Assembly (NCBI GenBank): GCA_028095005.1
Contig: CM051462.1
Coordinates: forward strand, 81,231,846-81,295,845
Direction: 5' to 3'
DNA: 64,000 nt
DNA from: Rhynchospora pubera
Lineage: Eukaryota > Streptophyta > Magnoliopsida > Poales > Cyperaceae
The notes below the pieces were generated by a model. It made no database searches, was not told the DNA's origin, and saw only the letters and a program-made list of their open reading frames with translations. Positions 1 through 11,305 of this stretch are shown here, one piece after another. The position numbers and the translations under genes were made by a program. Position 1 is the stretch's first letter. The number at the start of each line of letters is the position of its first letter.

Positions 1-217
1 CAGTCAATGATTCAAAGAAAACCCAACATGTTAATACGAATTTATATTATTGGTCCAAATTTCTACACTACTACAAACAATACAAATGCTGGCGGAGAAC
101 ATTGTCTAAACATGGTACATAGATCTTCTATACAAAATTAAAATTAAACCACCAACACGGGTTCCAGTTGTGACACCACATTGCTTTTGAATCATTGTTT
201 TTTCAAAGAAAAATTAA
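1..217 (-). other. 3' flank / probable 3' UTR of MPC copy A
   Basis: This lies just past the stop codon of the minus-strand pyruvate carrier gene and has no coding potential. The stretch next to the stop resembles the sequence after the stop of the second carrier gene (about 19030-19104), so the two 3' ends share ancestry. No clear polyadenylation signal was identified. Confidence 0.45.
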
Positions 218-2133
218 TCAACCTTCTACCGCAGTCTTTTCTGTCTCCTCAGATAGGTAATCTTGCCTAAAAAAACGAATTATACACAAAATTAATAAAC
301 AATAAGCATTCAAAATCTTAAAAATTAGAAAGAGAATGCTCGTGAATGAACAGCTCTGAAATATAATAAAAAGTAATGACAACACTTAATTGAAATTACC
401 GAATCTTCCTACTGAGTTGGTAAAAACCAGTACATGACATAGCAAAGTTAACACTGGCAAGGTTCCAGTTAACCTGCAAAAGAAGTAAAATAAGCAAATT
501 GCAGCTAAAAGACACTATGCTAATACTCAAGCTTTTAGAGGGTCATTCGTTTAGTTGCATTACACATAAAAACTGCATGCATTATTATATTGGTAAAATA
601 TTAGTACTGTCATAGCAAACTGGTACCATGCAGGCTATAACCAAATTTGTTATTTAAGTTCTGAAATGAAATTGCAAACTTCATTTTCATTTACTATAAC
701 ATCAATTGATCTCCAACCGCCCTCCTTTTTTCAGTATTAAACTCGACAGTCTACGGAAATAGGAAACTCAAAATGAAGTAAGATCATCAGCATCATTGTG
801 AATTTTATGATGGTTTAGTGGTGATATGTGATGTTACGCAAAAAAATCTTCCAAGGATACACCTTTTCCAAATGTTTGTTCTCATGGTTGGATCATAAAT
901 TATTTAAAGGAAGCATGGTGTTCTTGCAAATATCTAAAATTGCAGGTGCTCTGGGCAAATTGCAAAATATAAGAGGTGAAATATGAAGAACAATAGGCTG
1001 ATCATAGTACATACCGGAGTAATAACCATGCCATAACGAGTCCAGATCAGTCCAGAGAAACCAACAACTGCACACCAAATACAAGTCATTACATAATTCG
1101 CACATATAGACAAACAGGAAAAACAACCTCCAATAAACATCAAACCAGGTTGTATCTTCTAGTCAGTCTAGTCTACAAAATAACTCAAATTTCTAACTTT
1201 CTCCTTTTGAATTAGTATGCACATATGCAAGTACCTCTACCAAAAGATAAATGGTGTACAATTTCCTTTATTTACTATGCACTGGTAGAACCTGCCATTA
1301 CTAAATGATAGCATTCAGGAGCTCTATATCAGACTATATGTTGAACTTAGAAAAGGTAATGGGTATAGAAAACTATATCAAGCATTTTGCAGTAATTAGG
1401 GGAAAAGACCCTATGTTTTTAGCATTTGCATTCGGCACTCAATATTGTTGATAGAGATACATGAGACGAAACTGAACAACTACTTCCTCGTGAATAAAAC
1501 AGTATTAGTTAAACTATACAGATTGCCCCAGGTTAAAACAAACCAAGAGTACTTTCTCATAATGATATAAATAGGTTCAATTATTATGAATCCTCATTCT
1601 AACACAACTGTATATATTTTTCTACAAGTAGTAAGCTGTAACACAAGAACTGTTTATTTGTACTTACATCAAGAGTGACAGAAAACAATAAAACAATTTT
1701 TGTTCAGTGCAATTTGCTGAGGATAATTTTATTTGGGAAAAGTAATAAACATACCAATTTGCTGAGGATAAGAGATCTTCTCTGGAGGTTTGGAGAAGTC
1801 AGCGACGTTAGCAATACTGATTCCCCATTTGAAGGTAGGGGCCCAAAAATGAACTGAAATCAAATATGACAATTATATAAATATAAGTATACCAAAGACC
1901 AAAAGTACTAACAAATTACCTGAGTAGGAGAGTAATTAATAAGATAGCAATAGGAATTATTCACCATTATATATTCACAAGACCTTTAGAAACCTTACCA
2001 TTGTGTGTTTGTGTGTGTGTGTGTGTGTTGTGTTTAGAGAGAGAGATAGAGAGAGAGAAAGGGAAATAGAAAGAGAACTGGTTTTGGGTCCAGCAGGGTG
2101 ATTCCATAGGGCTTGAAGCTTGGAAGCTGCCAT
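218..2133 (-). CDS. MPC2-like: Mitochondrial pyruvate carrier subunit, MPC2 type, copy A (diverged), 5 exons
   Basis: Small inner mitochondrial membrane protein that pairs with an MPC1-type subunit to import pyruvate into the matrix. Coding exons on the minus strand are 2133-2079, 1853-1755, 1067-1015, 473-400 and 266-218; all introns are GT-AG and the phases agree, giving 330 nt and 109 residues, the usual family size. Exon 1 encodes MAASKLQALWNHPAGPKT and exon 2 starts IHFWAPTFKWGISIAN, both family hallmarks, so the start is secure. The lysine of the APTFKWG motif (equivalent to K49 of human MPC2) is kept. Exons 3 and 4 are diverged: the usual TGxIWSRYSMVITPKNWN region reads SGLIWTRYGMVITPVNWN, losing the lysine before NW. 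The frame is open throughout. Whether it still transports or is drifting toward loss cannot be decided from sequence. Divergently oriented from the F-box pseudogene at 5815. Confidence 0.9.
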
Positions 2134-3240
2134 GTCAACCTTTTCCTTCTTTCCTTCTCTGCGCATGAACAAAATTAAAACTAAATTGAAAAACACAACA
2201 ATATGAAGGAAAATGAACAACACAAGTACACAACAGTCTATAGATGTTAGTGTCGTACGATTGGAGAATCACTGGGATGGTTCCGATACGAGAAGTTGGT
2301 GAGAAATTGTTCCATTGGCAAGCGCTACTTGAATGGATATGTAATTCGTTTCGTCTTTTATTTCTGTTATAAACAAAATGGAGAGAAAAATATATTGAAA
2401 GAGAGGAGGTTTGGGGAAGAAGAATTAATTAGAAGATGAGGATTGTATGTGGCGGATGAGAAGTAAGGAGTGTGTGTGGCATGGAAAAAAAAGGGATAGT
2501 AATTTGAGGTGTAATCAAAGATTTGGATGGTTAGGATCAAAGGAACTAAATTCTCTATGAGTTGACAATTTTAAAATTTTGTTTTATCTTTATTTTAAGA
2601 AATTCAACCAAAAAAATTTTTATAAAGTTTCTTAGCGTATATTAGTTTAATTTCCATCTTTTTTTTTAGATATTTCCATCTAATTTTTTGTAGATTATAA
2701 TAAGTCATGTTAGTTTAAATTAATTTTCATACTAAACATTTATTTTCCAACGATGCAAGCTCTGCTGTACGCACATTAATGGTATCCTCCAGTTGACTCC
2801 TAAACAGAATCCCTCCACAACTTATTACCAACTCTCATGACTCTCTCCACCAGTTGTTGTTTGGAATTAAGTTCTGTAATTTGTTACAAACAGCTTATAT
2901 TTACCTTAGGTAGATCTAGATAATTAGTTAGTTACAATGGATTAAAGTTTGTTTTTGATATATAGCAAGGATCACCTCTACCTGGATACACTGAAATTAA
3001 TGAAATAGTAAATTAAAAAACGTAATTTATTAAGCAATCTCTGTGTGATCTCTCTCTCTCTCTCTCTCTAATTTCAGTTTGTACTATTTAATCAAGCTTA
3101 TGATCACTTCTCCAAAGAGAAAATTGAAGGAAGAAAGAAAGGGATAGATAGAGGTACCTGAGAGAATCGATCAATGGAAAGCGAGAGAAGAACAATGAAT
3201 GAATCGATTCTATCTTCCAACTCAGACTGACTTAAATCTT
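2079..3240 (-). promoter_or_regulatory. 5' UTR intron and leader exon of MPC copy A
   Basis: A non-coding leader exon seems to end at 3158 with the donor CAG|GTACC (minus strand), and the intron runs to just before the ATG at 2133. The same donor and surrounding sequence occur in the second copy, with exon end at 21802, which is why the leader exon is proposed. Runs of CT/GA and GT dinucleotides lie in and around the intron (2005-2062 and 3043-3069). The exact transcription start and the intron acceptor are not defined. Confidence 0.5.
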
Positions 3241-4090
3241 CCAAGAGTATGGTAAGCCAAAAAATTAAAAATCACAACAAATTTTTCACGACTTTTTACA
3301 GATGTACTTCCCATCCCATGAGGATGCGCGCAGTGGGAACTATATAGCTATGTCAACTAAAACTTCGCCAGGTGGCATGTAGACGGTGATTGTAGAAAAG
3401 TACAATAGAAAATGTTGGGGAGCGAGAAGAGGAGCAGGTGCATCGATACTCGTATAATAATAATAATAATAATAATGTATAGGTATTATAGGATTGTTAT
3501 TATATGATATATCAGCCAATCAGATTCCAAGCATGACACACTGGGTTCAGACTTAATTGGTCAAAGAAGCTAAAGTTAGTGACTTAGCGGCGGCTAATTA
3601 AATTGACCAAGCGCTACGTACAAAACAGATGATGAGGTTAAAATTTGAATGAAATAAATAAAAGGGCGTAGCACCAGTGTTAAAAGTATTGTTTATTTCA
3701 GTAAAGTTGAATACACATACACACCTTATTCGTAGAATTTTCGCTGATGTTATATCTGTTTGTGCTTACCCAAAACGAAGCTGAAAATAATTTTGGATTT
3801 AACAATTTTATTTTCTTATATTTGATTAATTGATTTTTTTGTTACAATTTTAAAAAATGAAGACCTAATAAAAGCATTAGAAAGAATATTAATCTTTTTT
3901 TAGCTCTTCAACTCTTTATCAATTGTGTCCATTTTTTCTAACAAATTTAAAATGTTATATATGCCTCTAAATTTCTCAAATAAGTTTTTTGCTTTTGCGT
4001 AATATTGGTTTGACCTTGGTCAGAACTGTCAGAACAAACCCAATTGACAAAATTTGCGGCCTGTCCTGGTACAAACATGAATTTCTCCAT
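2640..4090. other. Intergenic, AT-rich; no gene seen
   Basis: This stretch holds the presumed promoter and leader of MPC copy A (to about 3240), a CT microsatellite at 3043-3069 and an ATA/TAA microsatellite near 3452-3475. The rest is AT-rich sequence with no coding frame or recognisable domain. Confidence 0.6.
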
Positions 4091-4129
4091 CCAGTAGCAA
4101 CGGCCCGTTTCATGAAATAGCGCCTGGAA

Positions 4130-4382
4130 AATGGAAGCTGTTTATTTTGTTTCGTCCAAAACGAAATGAAACAGCTAAGAAATATGGTTGCGTTTCAAAA
4201 AATGAAACAGTATTAAAACAATAATATGGTTTCGTTCATGTAAATCACGAAAATTTCGTCAATTTCGATAGTTTCGTCCAAAACAAAATGGTTAACGAAA
4301 TTAGTGGTCGGTTTCGTCAATGAAATGAATTAGACAAAAAAAATTGTAATCATATTATCGTTTCGACCGTTTTGCAGCCCTA
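4130..4382. mobile_element. hAT-like MITE, TTTCG-rich, left end unclear
   Basis: This stretch is dense in the words GTTTCGT and ACGAAA and ends in GCAGCCCTA. The MITE at 47249-47516 has the same word content and a matching end (CACCCCTA), and there an 8-bp target duplication is visible. Here the right end at 4382 is clear but no partner target duplication was found, so the left limit is approximate. Confidence 0.45.
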
Positions 4383-4394
4383 ATATTTACCTTG

Positions 4395-4795
4395 CTGGGT
4401 TAAGGATTTGATCAAAATATTTTTTATGCGGAATTTTATTTCATTTCGGTTTTGATGAAAATGAATTTTGTGCGAAATTTCATTTCATTTGGAATTGATT
4501 TCTCTAAATTTTGTTTGGATCTAATAACATAGAAATTCTAACCAAATGATATCAAATCTATTCATTTTGAATTTTGTTAATTTTTTTTTAATGAAATGAA
4601 ATCACATATTAAAAAAATATATCATTCTGATCAGGACATTCGTTTGAATTGATTATTTTTCAAAATTTCGTTGGATCTAATAACATATTAATTCCAACTA
4701 AATGACACTAAATCCGTTCATTTTAATTAAACATCTTCATAAAATGAAATCAAATGGAATCCCGTATTAAAAAAATGTTAATCAGGACCTAAATG
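4395..4795 (+). repeat. ATTTCATTTCATTTG-type MITE, two adjacent partial copies
   Basis: Two similar units follow each other here (about 4395-4640 and 4640-4795). Both contain a TTGGATCTAATAACAT motif followed by AAATGA and a GTTCATTTT motif, and both end near GATCAGGAC. The same family recurs inverted at about 6375-6562 and in part at 44395-44530. Ends are approximate. Confidence 0.5.
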
Positions 4796-5814
4796 TTTAA
4801 TCAAGATAAACTTATAGGGTGAAGTTCATTGACAATAATTAACATGGAAATTTTAACAATATTATTTTTTTCAAATTAAAGGAAAAATAGAAATGTTTTG
4901 ATAGTCATATTTGTAGTTTTATGGATTTATTGTATCACATCGAATATAATTTAAATCTCATGTGGTACTCAATAAAAAAATATTAAATCCGAACTACCAA
5001 CAAAATGGCTCTTCGATTTATCTTTTCAAAAGAGGATTGTGTATTATACTGACAATTCATTGCATGTGTGGCGCTTTCCCCGTGTGCAAGATTTTGGCTA
5101 GTAGTCCTACTCTGAAAAAATAATTACCCTAATAATTATTTAGATAGTTCATCATTGAATATAAATGTGTTAATGAAACCAGCCCGGATTTCTCTCAATT
5201 GGTAGTTCCAGGCTTGTACGTAGCACAGACCAATTGTATTTATATGCATGCATGTCCCGCTTTGATAATTTTTGCAACTTTTTTCCTTTAGATATTTTAA
5301 AATTTCAAATTCATATGGCCAACATATGAATCATTATCTGTAAAAAAAAGAAAACAAGAACACAGATACAGAAATACTGCTCGGCCTTTCGAAGAGCATA
5401 TGAAAGTAAATCTGGTCATACATTTTTTCATTTAGCTGTGGCATGTAATGGTGTTAATTCCAAAAATGAGGACCTGAGACTAGGTGTTAAATTAGATTTG
5501 TACTTTCTTTAGTTGATAATTTAATTAATGTTATTACAAATTATAGTATTATTCTACTGGACAGTTTAAACTTTATTCTTGTTGCCTATCTTTAATGTAT
5601 CAATTTCATTTCTTTCATATCATTGACCATTAAAGTATAGACGTACTATAGATTCTTTCTATTATTATTTATTATTATTATTATTATTTTGAATGAAATG
5701 TATTGTATCCTGAATTGATTCATATTTTAGTAAATATCTTTCTTTATGTAATTAATAATAAAGTAAATCTCCTTACCTCTTGGCTCTTGCTGGTTGAAAT
5801 TGACTAATTTTTCA

Positions 5815-6374
5815 ATGGATGGTCCTGAGCCTCAACGAGTTAGCCGCAATTCAAATCTTGATTATATCAGCAACTTGCCAGAAGATCTGAAAGAGAAAAT
5901 CTTAGTGAAACTCCCTGTCAAGCAAATGGAAAGATGCATGGACTTCTACTCCTACCTGTATTAAAATTGGTGCTTGGTCGGGATCAACATAATCACATCT
6001 TATATATCAGCGAATTAGTTTCAAATCTTTTTATCCAATCTAATGTCCACTCATTCGTTATCTTTTCATTCCTCCCCAATTTTTGCAGTTTTTGGACTCG
6101 AGGGGTGAAGATCAACTGCAAGGCCAACCTTTCTGGAAATTAAAAGCAACAGAAGACTTCTTGTTCAAGTGTCTTCAAACTCTGACACATCATGTACGTA
6201 CAAGATGCTAATTTGTCTGCCAGAAGAGATGAGTCGATGCTAGAATTGGCGGAACTTGTGCTAGGTATTGCACCAATGTTAGAGAAATTAAAAATCATTG
6301 ATTATGAGGATCCCACAGTATATCGTACAAAGCTCGAGTGCTTCCCCAAGTTGTCAGAAAAGACTGAATTTGTA
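5815..6374 (+). pseudogene. F-box/LRR pseudogene, copy A, with internal deletions
   Basis: The start encodes an N-terminus and F-box beginning (DYISNLPEDLKEKILVKLPV) that matches the intact gene at 15530. About 30 bp within the F-box are missing. Near 5950 the sequence then jumps from a point equivalent to about 15660 straight to one equivalent to about 16929, in the last intron of the intact copy, removing roughly 1.27 kb (end of exon 1, exon 2 and most introns). The frame stops after 49 residues. The equivalent of exon 3 follows (from about 6090) with the FBD-like text ESMLELAELVLGIAPMLEKL, but a 1-nt insertion near 6187 shifts its frame. A MITE and a copia element lie in its 3' end. A functional F-box adaptor cannot be made from this copy. 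Confidence 0.85.
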
Positions 6375-6562
6375 TGGCCCTGATAAAAATTCCATTTTTT
6401 TAACATGAGATTTCATTTCATATCATTTCGTTGGAAAATTCTTGATCAAAATGAATGATTCGGTGTCATTTGGTTGGAATTTTCATGTAATTAGATCCAA
6501 CGAAATCCTATGAAATCAATTCAATTGAAATGAAATCCAGCATAAACTTCATTTTGTCCAAA
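6375..6562 (-). mobile_element. MITE inserted at the 3' end of the F-box pseudogene
   Basis: Relative to the intact copy (17335-17370), about 190 bp interrupt the alignment here between GAATTTG and AGATCTGAAG. The inserted sequence is the reverse complement of the repeats at 4395-4795, including the ATTAGATCCAACGAAAT motif, and begins near GGCCCTGAT. This is an empty-site comparison, so the insertion itself is well supported. The exact ends and target duplication are not. Confidence 0.65.
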
Positions 6563-6635
6563 GATCTGAAGAGATGGTGAGTTGGTGTGAGTTTTGTTTT
6601 TGAAGACGATCATTATGCATTTACTTGTTTAGAAT

Positions 6636-7268
6636 TGAAGGTTTTAGTCGGTCCTTGACCTATATGCACATCTATCCTATAACCATGCATAGAATTTAGA
6701 TGTACCGCAGCGGAAGTTGATCGTTTGCCTAGATTCTTCTCAAAACCTGGCTGCAACCCTCCTGGTCTCTTGGTCTTCTTCCGTACGCAACTGGCACACC
6801 ACAACCACAAGAGAGGGCTTGGCGTCACCTTTCACGAATCCAGATGCCGGTCGACTCGTGCGTGTGCTTCCTATTGCTCTCCAAGCAATAGGATGGCTCC
6901 TCCCTCTTTCTGATCTCTCTCTGGACTCTCTAGGATGGTGGTTATCTCAAAAGGCACGAGTTCCAACCTTAGAGACGCTTCAGAAGAGAGGGGTATAAAT
7001 AGCCAGTCTGGAAACAGACCTTTCAGATTCATAACTGATGTCTGAACGGTCCGGTCCAGAGTTGGACCGGGCCGTCCCAACTGGTTGGACCGGGCCGTTC
7101 CAGTGTTGGACCGGGCCGTTCCAGTGTTGGACCGGGCCGTCCCAACCACAGCGAGACTGTTGGTTTACCCAGCAAACCAGTCCGTTCCAGAAGTTGGACC
7201 GGACAGTCCCAGAATTGGACCGGGCCGTTCCAACCATAACAACATGGATCCACACACTTTTTCTAACA
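6636..7268 (-). repeat. 3' LTR of the copia element (left), 633 bp
   Basis: Matches the LTR at 13751-14363 along its length, with about a dozen mismatches by eye and one extra 21-22 bp quasi-palindrome unit near 7107. Bounded by the target duplication on its left and by the polypurine tract on its right. Confidence 0.95.
7040..7232. repeat. Quasi-palindrome cluster in the left LTR, 7 units
   Basis: Seven copies of a motif of the form TGGACCGGGCCGTTCCA, a near-perfect 17-bp inverted repeat. Four of them stand in tandem at 21-22 bp spacing (about 7063-7145). The right LTR has one unit fewer. Confidence 0.9.
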
Positions 7269-7279
7269 TCTCCCTCTTG
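7269..7279 (-). other. Polypurine tract of the copia element
   Basis: On the minus strand AAGAGGGAGA lies directly against the start of the left LTR, the position expected for the primer of plus-strand DNA synthesis. Confidence 0.85.
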
Positions 7280-8532
7280 GAGACATTGTTGCCAAACACA
7301 GAGTCAGACCTCATACGGCAAATGGACCGTGCGACCAGCGCATACACCTGTCAAGCGGGAGCTAAAACGCCTCACCATAACAAAGTTAAGGCCAGCGAGA
7401 AAGCATCTACCCTTTTATAAAAACAGTTAGATAATTGTGTATACTAGTACCTTAGATACATTCAAATTTGCACTAGATTGGACATTATCGACCGCTCAAT
7501 GATACATGTCCTTTCATTTTCAGTCTTAGTCCGCTGTATGTTCCCAACCTCAGTCCAAATGACGAGTTTGGTGGATCCTGAACACCAACAAATCTCTCAT
7601 TTGTGCAAATCGAATATGATCTTTCTTTTGTCTCATGAAAGTCAGAACAAAACCAGTCGCTTTCCCAGCAATGCCCCGACAGGCGGAATATGCATCACCA
7701 TAGGGTACACACCAAAGTAGCAGGCACTGATCCTGCCCCTCATGACATAGTCAAAAGTCAAAGGGTACGTAATTGTGGAACTCACACAATGGGGAGTCAT
7801 ACGGTCTTGGTCCTGGAACCACTCAACCCATCTTCCAAGAGTCGCCTAGCACATGTGGTATGAGCACATGTTACAACGAATTATCTGCACCAACAGACGT
7901 ATGTTCTCATTCGTTGTACGAGTCTAGATTCAGTTTGCAAACCAAGTGTCTACGGTCTAGACCACTCCTTATTGCAACTAATCCTGAGATTCTCCACTTA
8001 AACACTCCCAGAGTTTTAAGGAGATTCTCACCTCGGCTCTAATTTGAACTATATGATTGTTGGGGATACAATCATATCGAATCGCCTAAAAGAAGACAAG
8101 CCTCATTTCAGTCCCAGACTGAAGCGACATTGAGTTTCGACCACCCCAGGTGGCTCCTTAGTCCTTGACTAAGCGCACATAACTCAATCTAGTCTCATCT
8201 CTACATGCTCCTGGCATTAGAGGCGATTTCTCGTGTGAGCGAGACAATCTCAAGTTCAAATACACACTACCATCCATGCTAACATTTAATTGAACAATAA
8301 CAGGCAATTCAATATAAGAATGAATGCAAATGTCTTAATATATATCAATAAAATATAATTGTTCAAACACATACACACATACACAAGTCTGAAAAATTGG
8401 ACCGGACCGTCCCAGATTCCGGACGGACCGTCCCAGCCTAAAACAGGCCACGCCCCAGCTGTTTTTCAGTGTTCAGACGGTCCTGCTGAAATCCGGACGG
8501 GCCGCCCCAATCTGGGACGGGCCGTTCCAATC
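7280..8532 (-). other. Long 3' untranslated region of the copia element
   Basis: About 1.25 kb separates the end of the RNase H reading frame from the polypurine tract, much longer than in most copia elements. No long minus-strand frame was found in it, and short plus-strand frames show no recognisable domain. It includes the quasi-palindrome cluster at 8397-8530. Confidence 0.6.
8397..8530. repeat. Quasi-palindrome cluster in the 3' untranslated region
   Basis: Four clear copies (such as TTGGACCGGACCGTCCCA and TGGGACGGGCCGTTCCA) and one degenerate copy lie just beyond the end of the polyprotein frame. Confidence 0.85.
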
Positions 8533-9870
8533 CTAGGATCCGCCTGCAGATCTCAAACCCATGATTCTAACCATCTTAAGGAACTGCATCCTAGCTATGG
8601 CCTTTGTAAATGGGTCTGCCACCATCTCTTCGGTGGAAATGTGCTCTAACACAATCTTTTTGTGTTCTTGTCTGTCTCTAACAAAATGATATCTCATGTC
8701 AATATGTTTGCCTTTTCCATGATACTTGGGGTCTTTAGAGAATGCTATAGCAGCAGTGTTATCACAATAAATAGTCACAGGTCCGATGGGCACCTTGACC
8801 ACCCCCAGTTCCTTTAGGAAACGCCTCAACCATATTGCCTCTTGGGCAGCCGCAGAACATGCAATGTACTCAGCCTCCATGGTAGATAAAGCAACACACG
8901 TTTGCTTTTTACTAGCCCAAGAGATTACACTCTTACCAAGCATGAAAATGAAACCTGAAGTGGACTTGCGCTCATCCAAGTCTCCACCCCAATTAGCATC
9001 TGAATAGCCAACTAAATTCAGGTCTCTGCCTTGGTAGCATAGCACATAATCATATGTGCCCTTGAGATATCTCAAAATCCTCTTGACTGCTTGCCAATGA
9101 GCAAATCCAGGATTCGATTGAAATCGGCTGACAAGACTCACCGCATAACATATATCGGGTCTTGTACACATCATGGCATACATCAAGCTTCCAACTGCAC
9201 TTGAGTACTGCACTTTTTCCATCTTATCTTTTTCCTCCTTTGTCTTGGGACATATGTCACTACTCAAGCTTGTGTTCTTGTCAATAGGAGTGTCAACCGA
9301 TCGACATTCAGCCATGTCAAATCGTTCAAGAATCTTTTTCACATAAGTTTCTTGAGATAAACTGAGAAACCTCTTGGTTCTATCTCGAGTTATCTTGACA
9401 CCTAGCACAAAGCTAGCTTCACCCATATCTTTCATGTCAAATGTAGAGGACAACCAAGTCTGCGCTGAACCAATCAGCGACTTGTTGTTACCTGCAAGCA
9501 ATATGTCATCCACATACAATGTCATGATCAAGAACCCACCCATGGACCTCTTTACATACACACAATGATCCTCTTCCATCACATGAAAGCCGTTTGACAA
9601 GACAGCTTGGTGGAATCGGAGGTTCCATTGTCGTGATGCTTGCTTAAGACCATATATGGTACGGCGAAGTTTGCACACCTTGTGCTCCTTCCCATTAATT
9701 ACAAACCCTTCAGGCTGTGCCATATATATCTCCTCTTGCAATTCTCCATTGAGAAATGCAGTTTTCACGTCCATTTGGTATAGTTCTAGATCCATTGCAG
9801 CGACAATTGCTAGGATCAAGCGAATAGAGGCAAACCTAACCACAGGAGAAAAGGTTTCCTCATAATCCAC
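8533..9870 (-). pseudogene. Copia reverse transcriptase and RNase H segment
   Basis: 445 codons that open just after an in-frame stop. Reverse transcriptase motifs are clear: the DYEETFSPVVRF start, the KTAFLNGEL block and the catalytic YVDD (in LYVDDILLAG). RNase H follows with SDANWGGDLDERKSTSG, the EAEYIA glutamate and a C-terminal HIDMRYHFVRD block. It is continuous in frame with the 9871-11271 segment apart from one TGA at 9871-9873. The catalytic residues are intact, so the stop probably arose recently. Confidence 0.93.
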
Positions 9871-11305
9871 TCACTCTACTTGGGTGAATCCTTTTGCAAC
9901 CAAGCGAGCTTTGTAACGCTCAATTGACCCGTCACTTTTACGTTTGACTTTGAGAACCCATTTGCTCCCAACAGCCTTACGACCTCGTGGTAAGTCAACT
10001 AAGTCCCAGACCTGATTCTTCTTCATTGAATCAATCTCCTCTTGCATGGCCAGCAGCCATTCCTTAGAGTTAGAGCCAGAAAGTGCTTCTCGCACATTCT
10101 TTGGTTCATCCAAATCGATAGCCTTAATAGCCCTATTGCGTTTAGGCTTATCATCCTCTTTCGGTACAACCAAACCATCCAAAGCGGCCATGAACATTTC
10201 CCCCCCTTCGATCTGAAATCTTCGGCGGGGTACTCTTTCCCGTTCAGACCTACGAGGTTCTGCTTCAACCTGTCTGTTTTCATCATTGGGACGGTCCGCC
10301 CCAGACCTGGGACGGTCCGTTCCAGTCAGATCAGGAGAATAATCTCGCAGCTGGGACGGTCTGCCCCAGCCTTGGGACGGTCTGCCGCAGCCTTGGGACG
10401 GTCCGCTCCAGTCTTGGGACGGTCCGTTCCAACTGTCGAGATTGACTCGTTGAGTTCCCTCTTCTGCAATTGACCTGGTCTCAGGAGGTTGAGCCTCCAC
10501 CTCTTGACCAATGTCAATATTGACAGAAGGAATGTCCTCATAGAGTCCTTGCATTCGTGAAACCTCATTTTTCTTTGGAAAGTCGCTCTCAAGGAATGTT
10601 GCATCCCTCGACTCTATTTCCGTGACAGTCCCGCTCAGATCCTCTCCAACAAACACGTGGCCCTTGGAAGTTTCAGAGTACCTTATAAAGATACACTTCC
10701 TCCCTCTCGGACCAAGCATCCCATGTTTGTGAGACGGATCATGGACATAAGCCAAACAACCCAATGGATGGAGATTACCCAAATCCGATTTTCGTCCAGT
10801 CCATAACTCATAGGGGGTGGTTGTCACGGACTTCGAAGGGACACGGTTCAGAACATATGCGGATGTCAACAGCGCATCTCCCCAATACGAAATTGGTAGA
10901 CTTGCTTGTGCCATCATAGATCTAACCATTTCCAACAAGGTCCTATTACGCCTTTCAGCAACACCATTTTGTTGTGGCGTGTAGGGAGTTGTCAACTGAT
11001 GAACGATTCCCTTTTCATCACACAAGCTCTTGAATTGATCTGAGAGGTACTCTCGACCTCGATCTGTCCTAAGAGCTTTCACAAGTCCATTTTGTTGATT
11101 CTCAACCATCGCCAAGTACTTTGTGAAGCAACCCAGTGCCTCTGACTTGTAGGAGATCAAATAGACATGACCAAACCTTGTGTGGTCATCTATAAATGTG
11201 ATGAAATAATAAGCACCATGTCTGGCCCTAACACTCAAAGGACCACAGATGTCCGAGTGTATCAATTGCAAAGGAGTTGTGGCACGAACAGCCTTACCAA
11301 AAGGC
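9871..11305 (-). pseudogene. Copia integrase core and start of reverse transcriptase
   Basis: The frame opens in the integrase with LIHSDICGPL. The D,D-35-E residues are visible as the D of HSD, the D of RTDRG and the E of GVAERRNR. A variable linker follows, built largely of quasi-palindrome units (10289-10432), which reads as GPSQ- and DRP-rich text. Then comes the start of reverse transcriptase (WVLKVKRKSDGSIERYKARL). The 3' limit is the TGA at 9871-9873. At the other end a single-base frameshift near 11305 separates it from the integrase zinc-binding part. Confidence 0.92.
10289..10432. repeat. Quasi-palindrome cluster inside pol (integrase-RT linker), 6 units
   Basis: Six copies of TGGGACGGTCCGxxCCA or close variants, spaced about 20-44 bp. 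They keep the reading frame open and encode a low-complexity Gly/Pro/Ser/Arg linker between integrase and reverse transcriptase. Confidence 0.9.

Noticed and set aside
6871..7430. Multiple overlapping frames on both strands in the LTR
   Set aside because: Generated by the 21-22 bp quasi-palindrome array, which is open in several frames at once.
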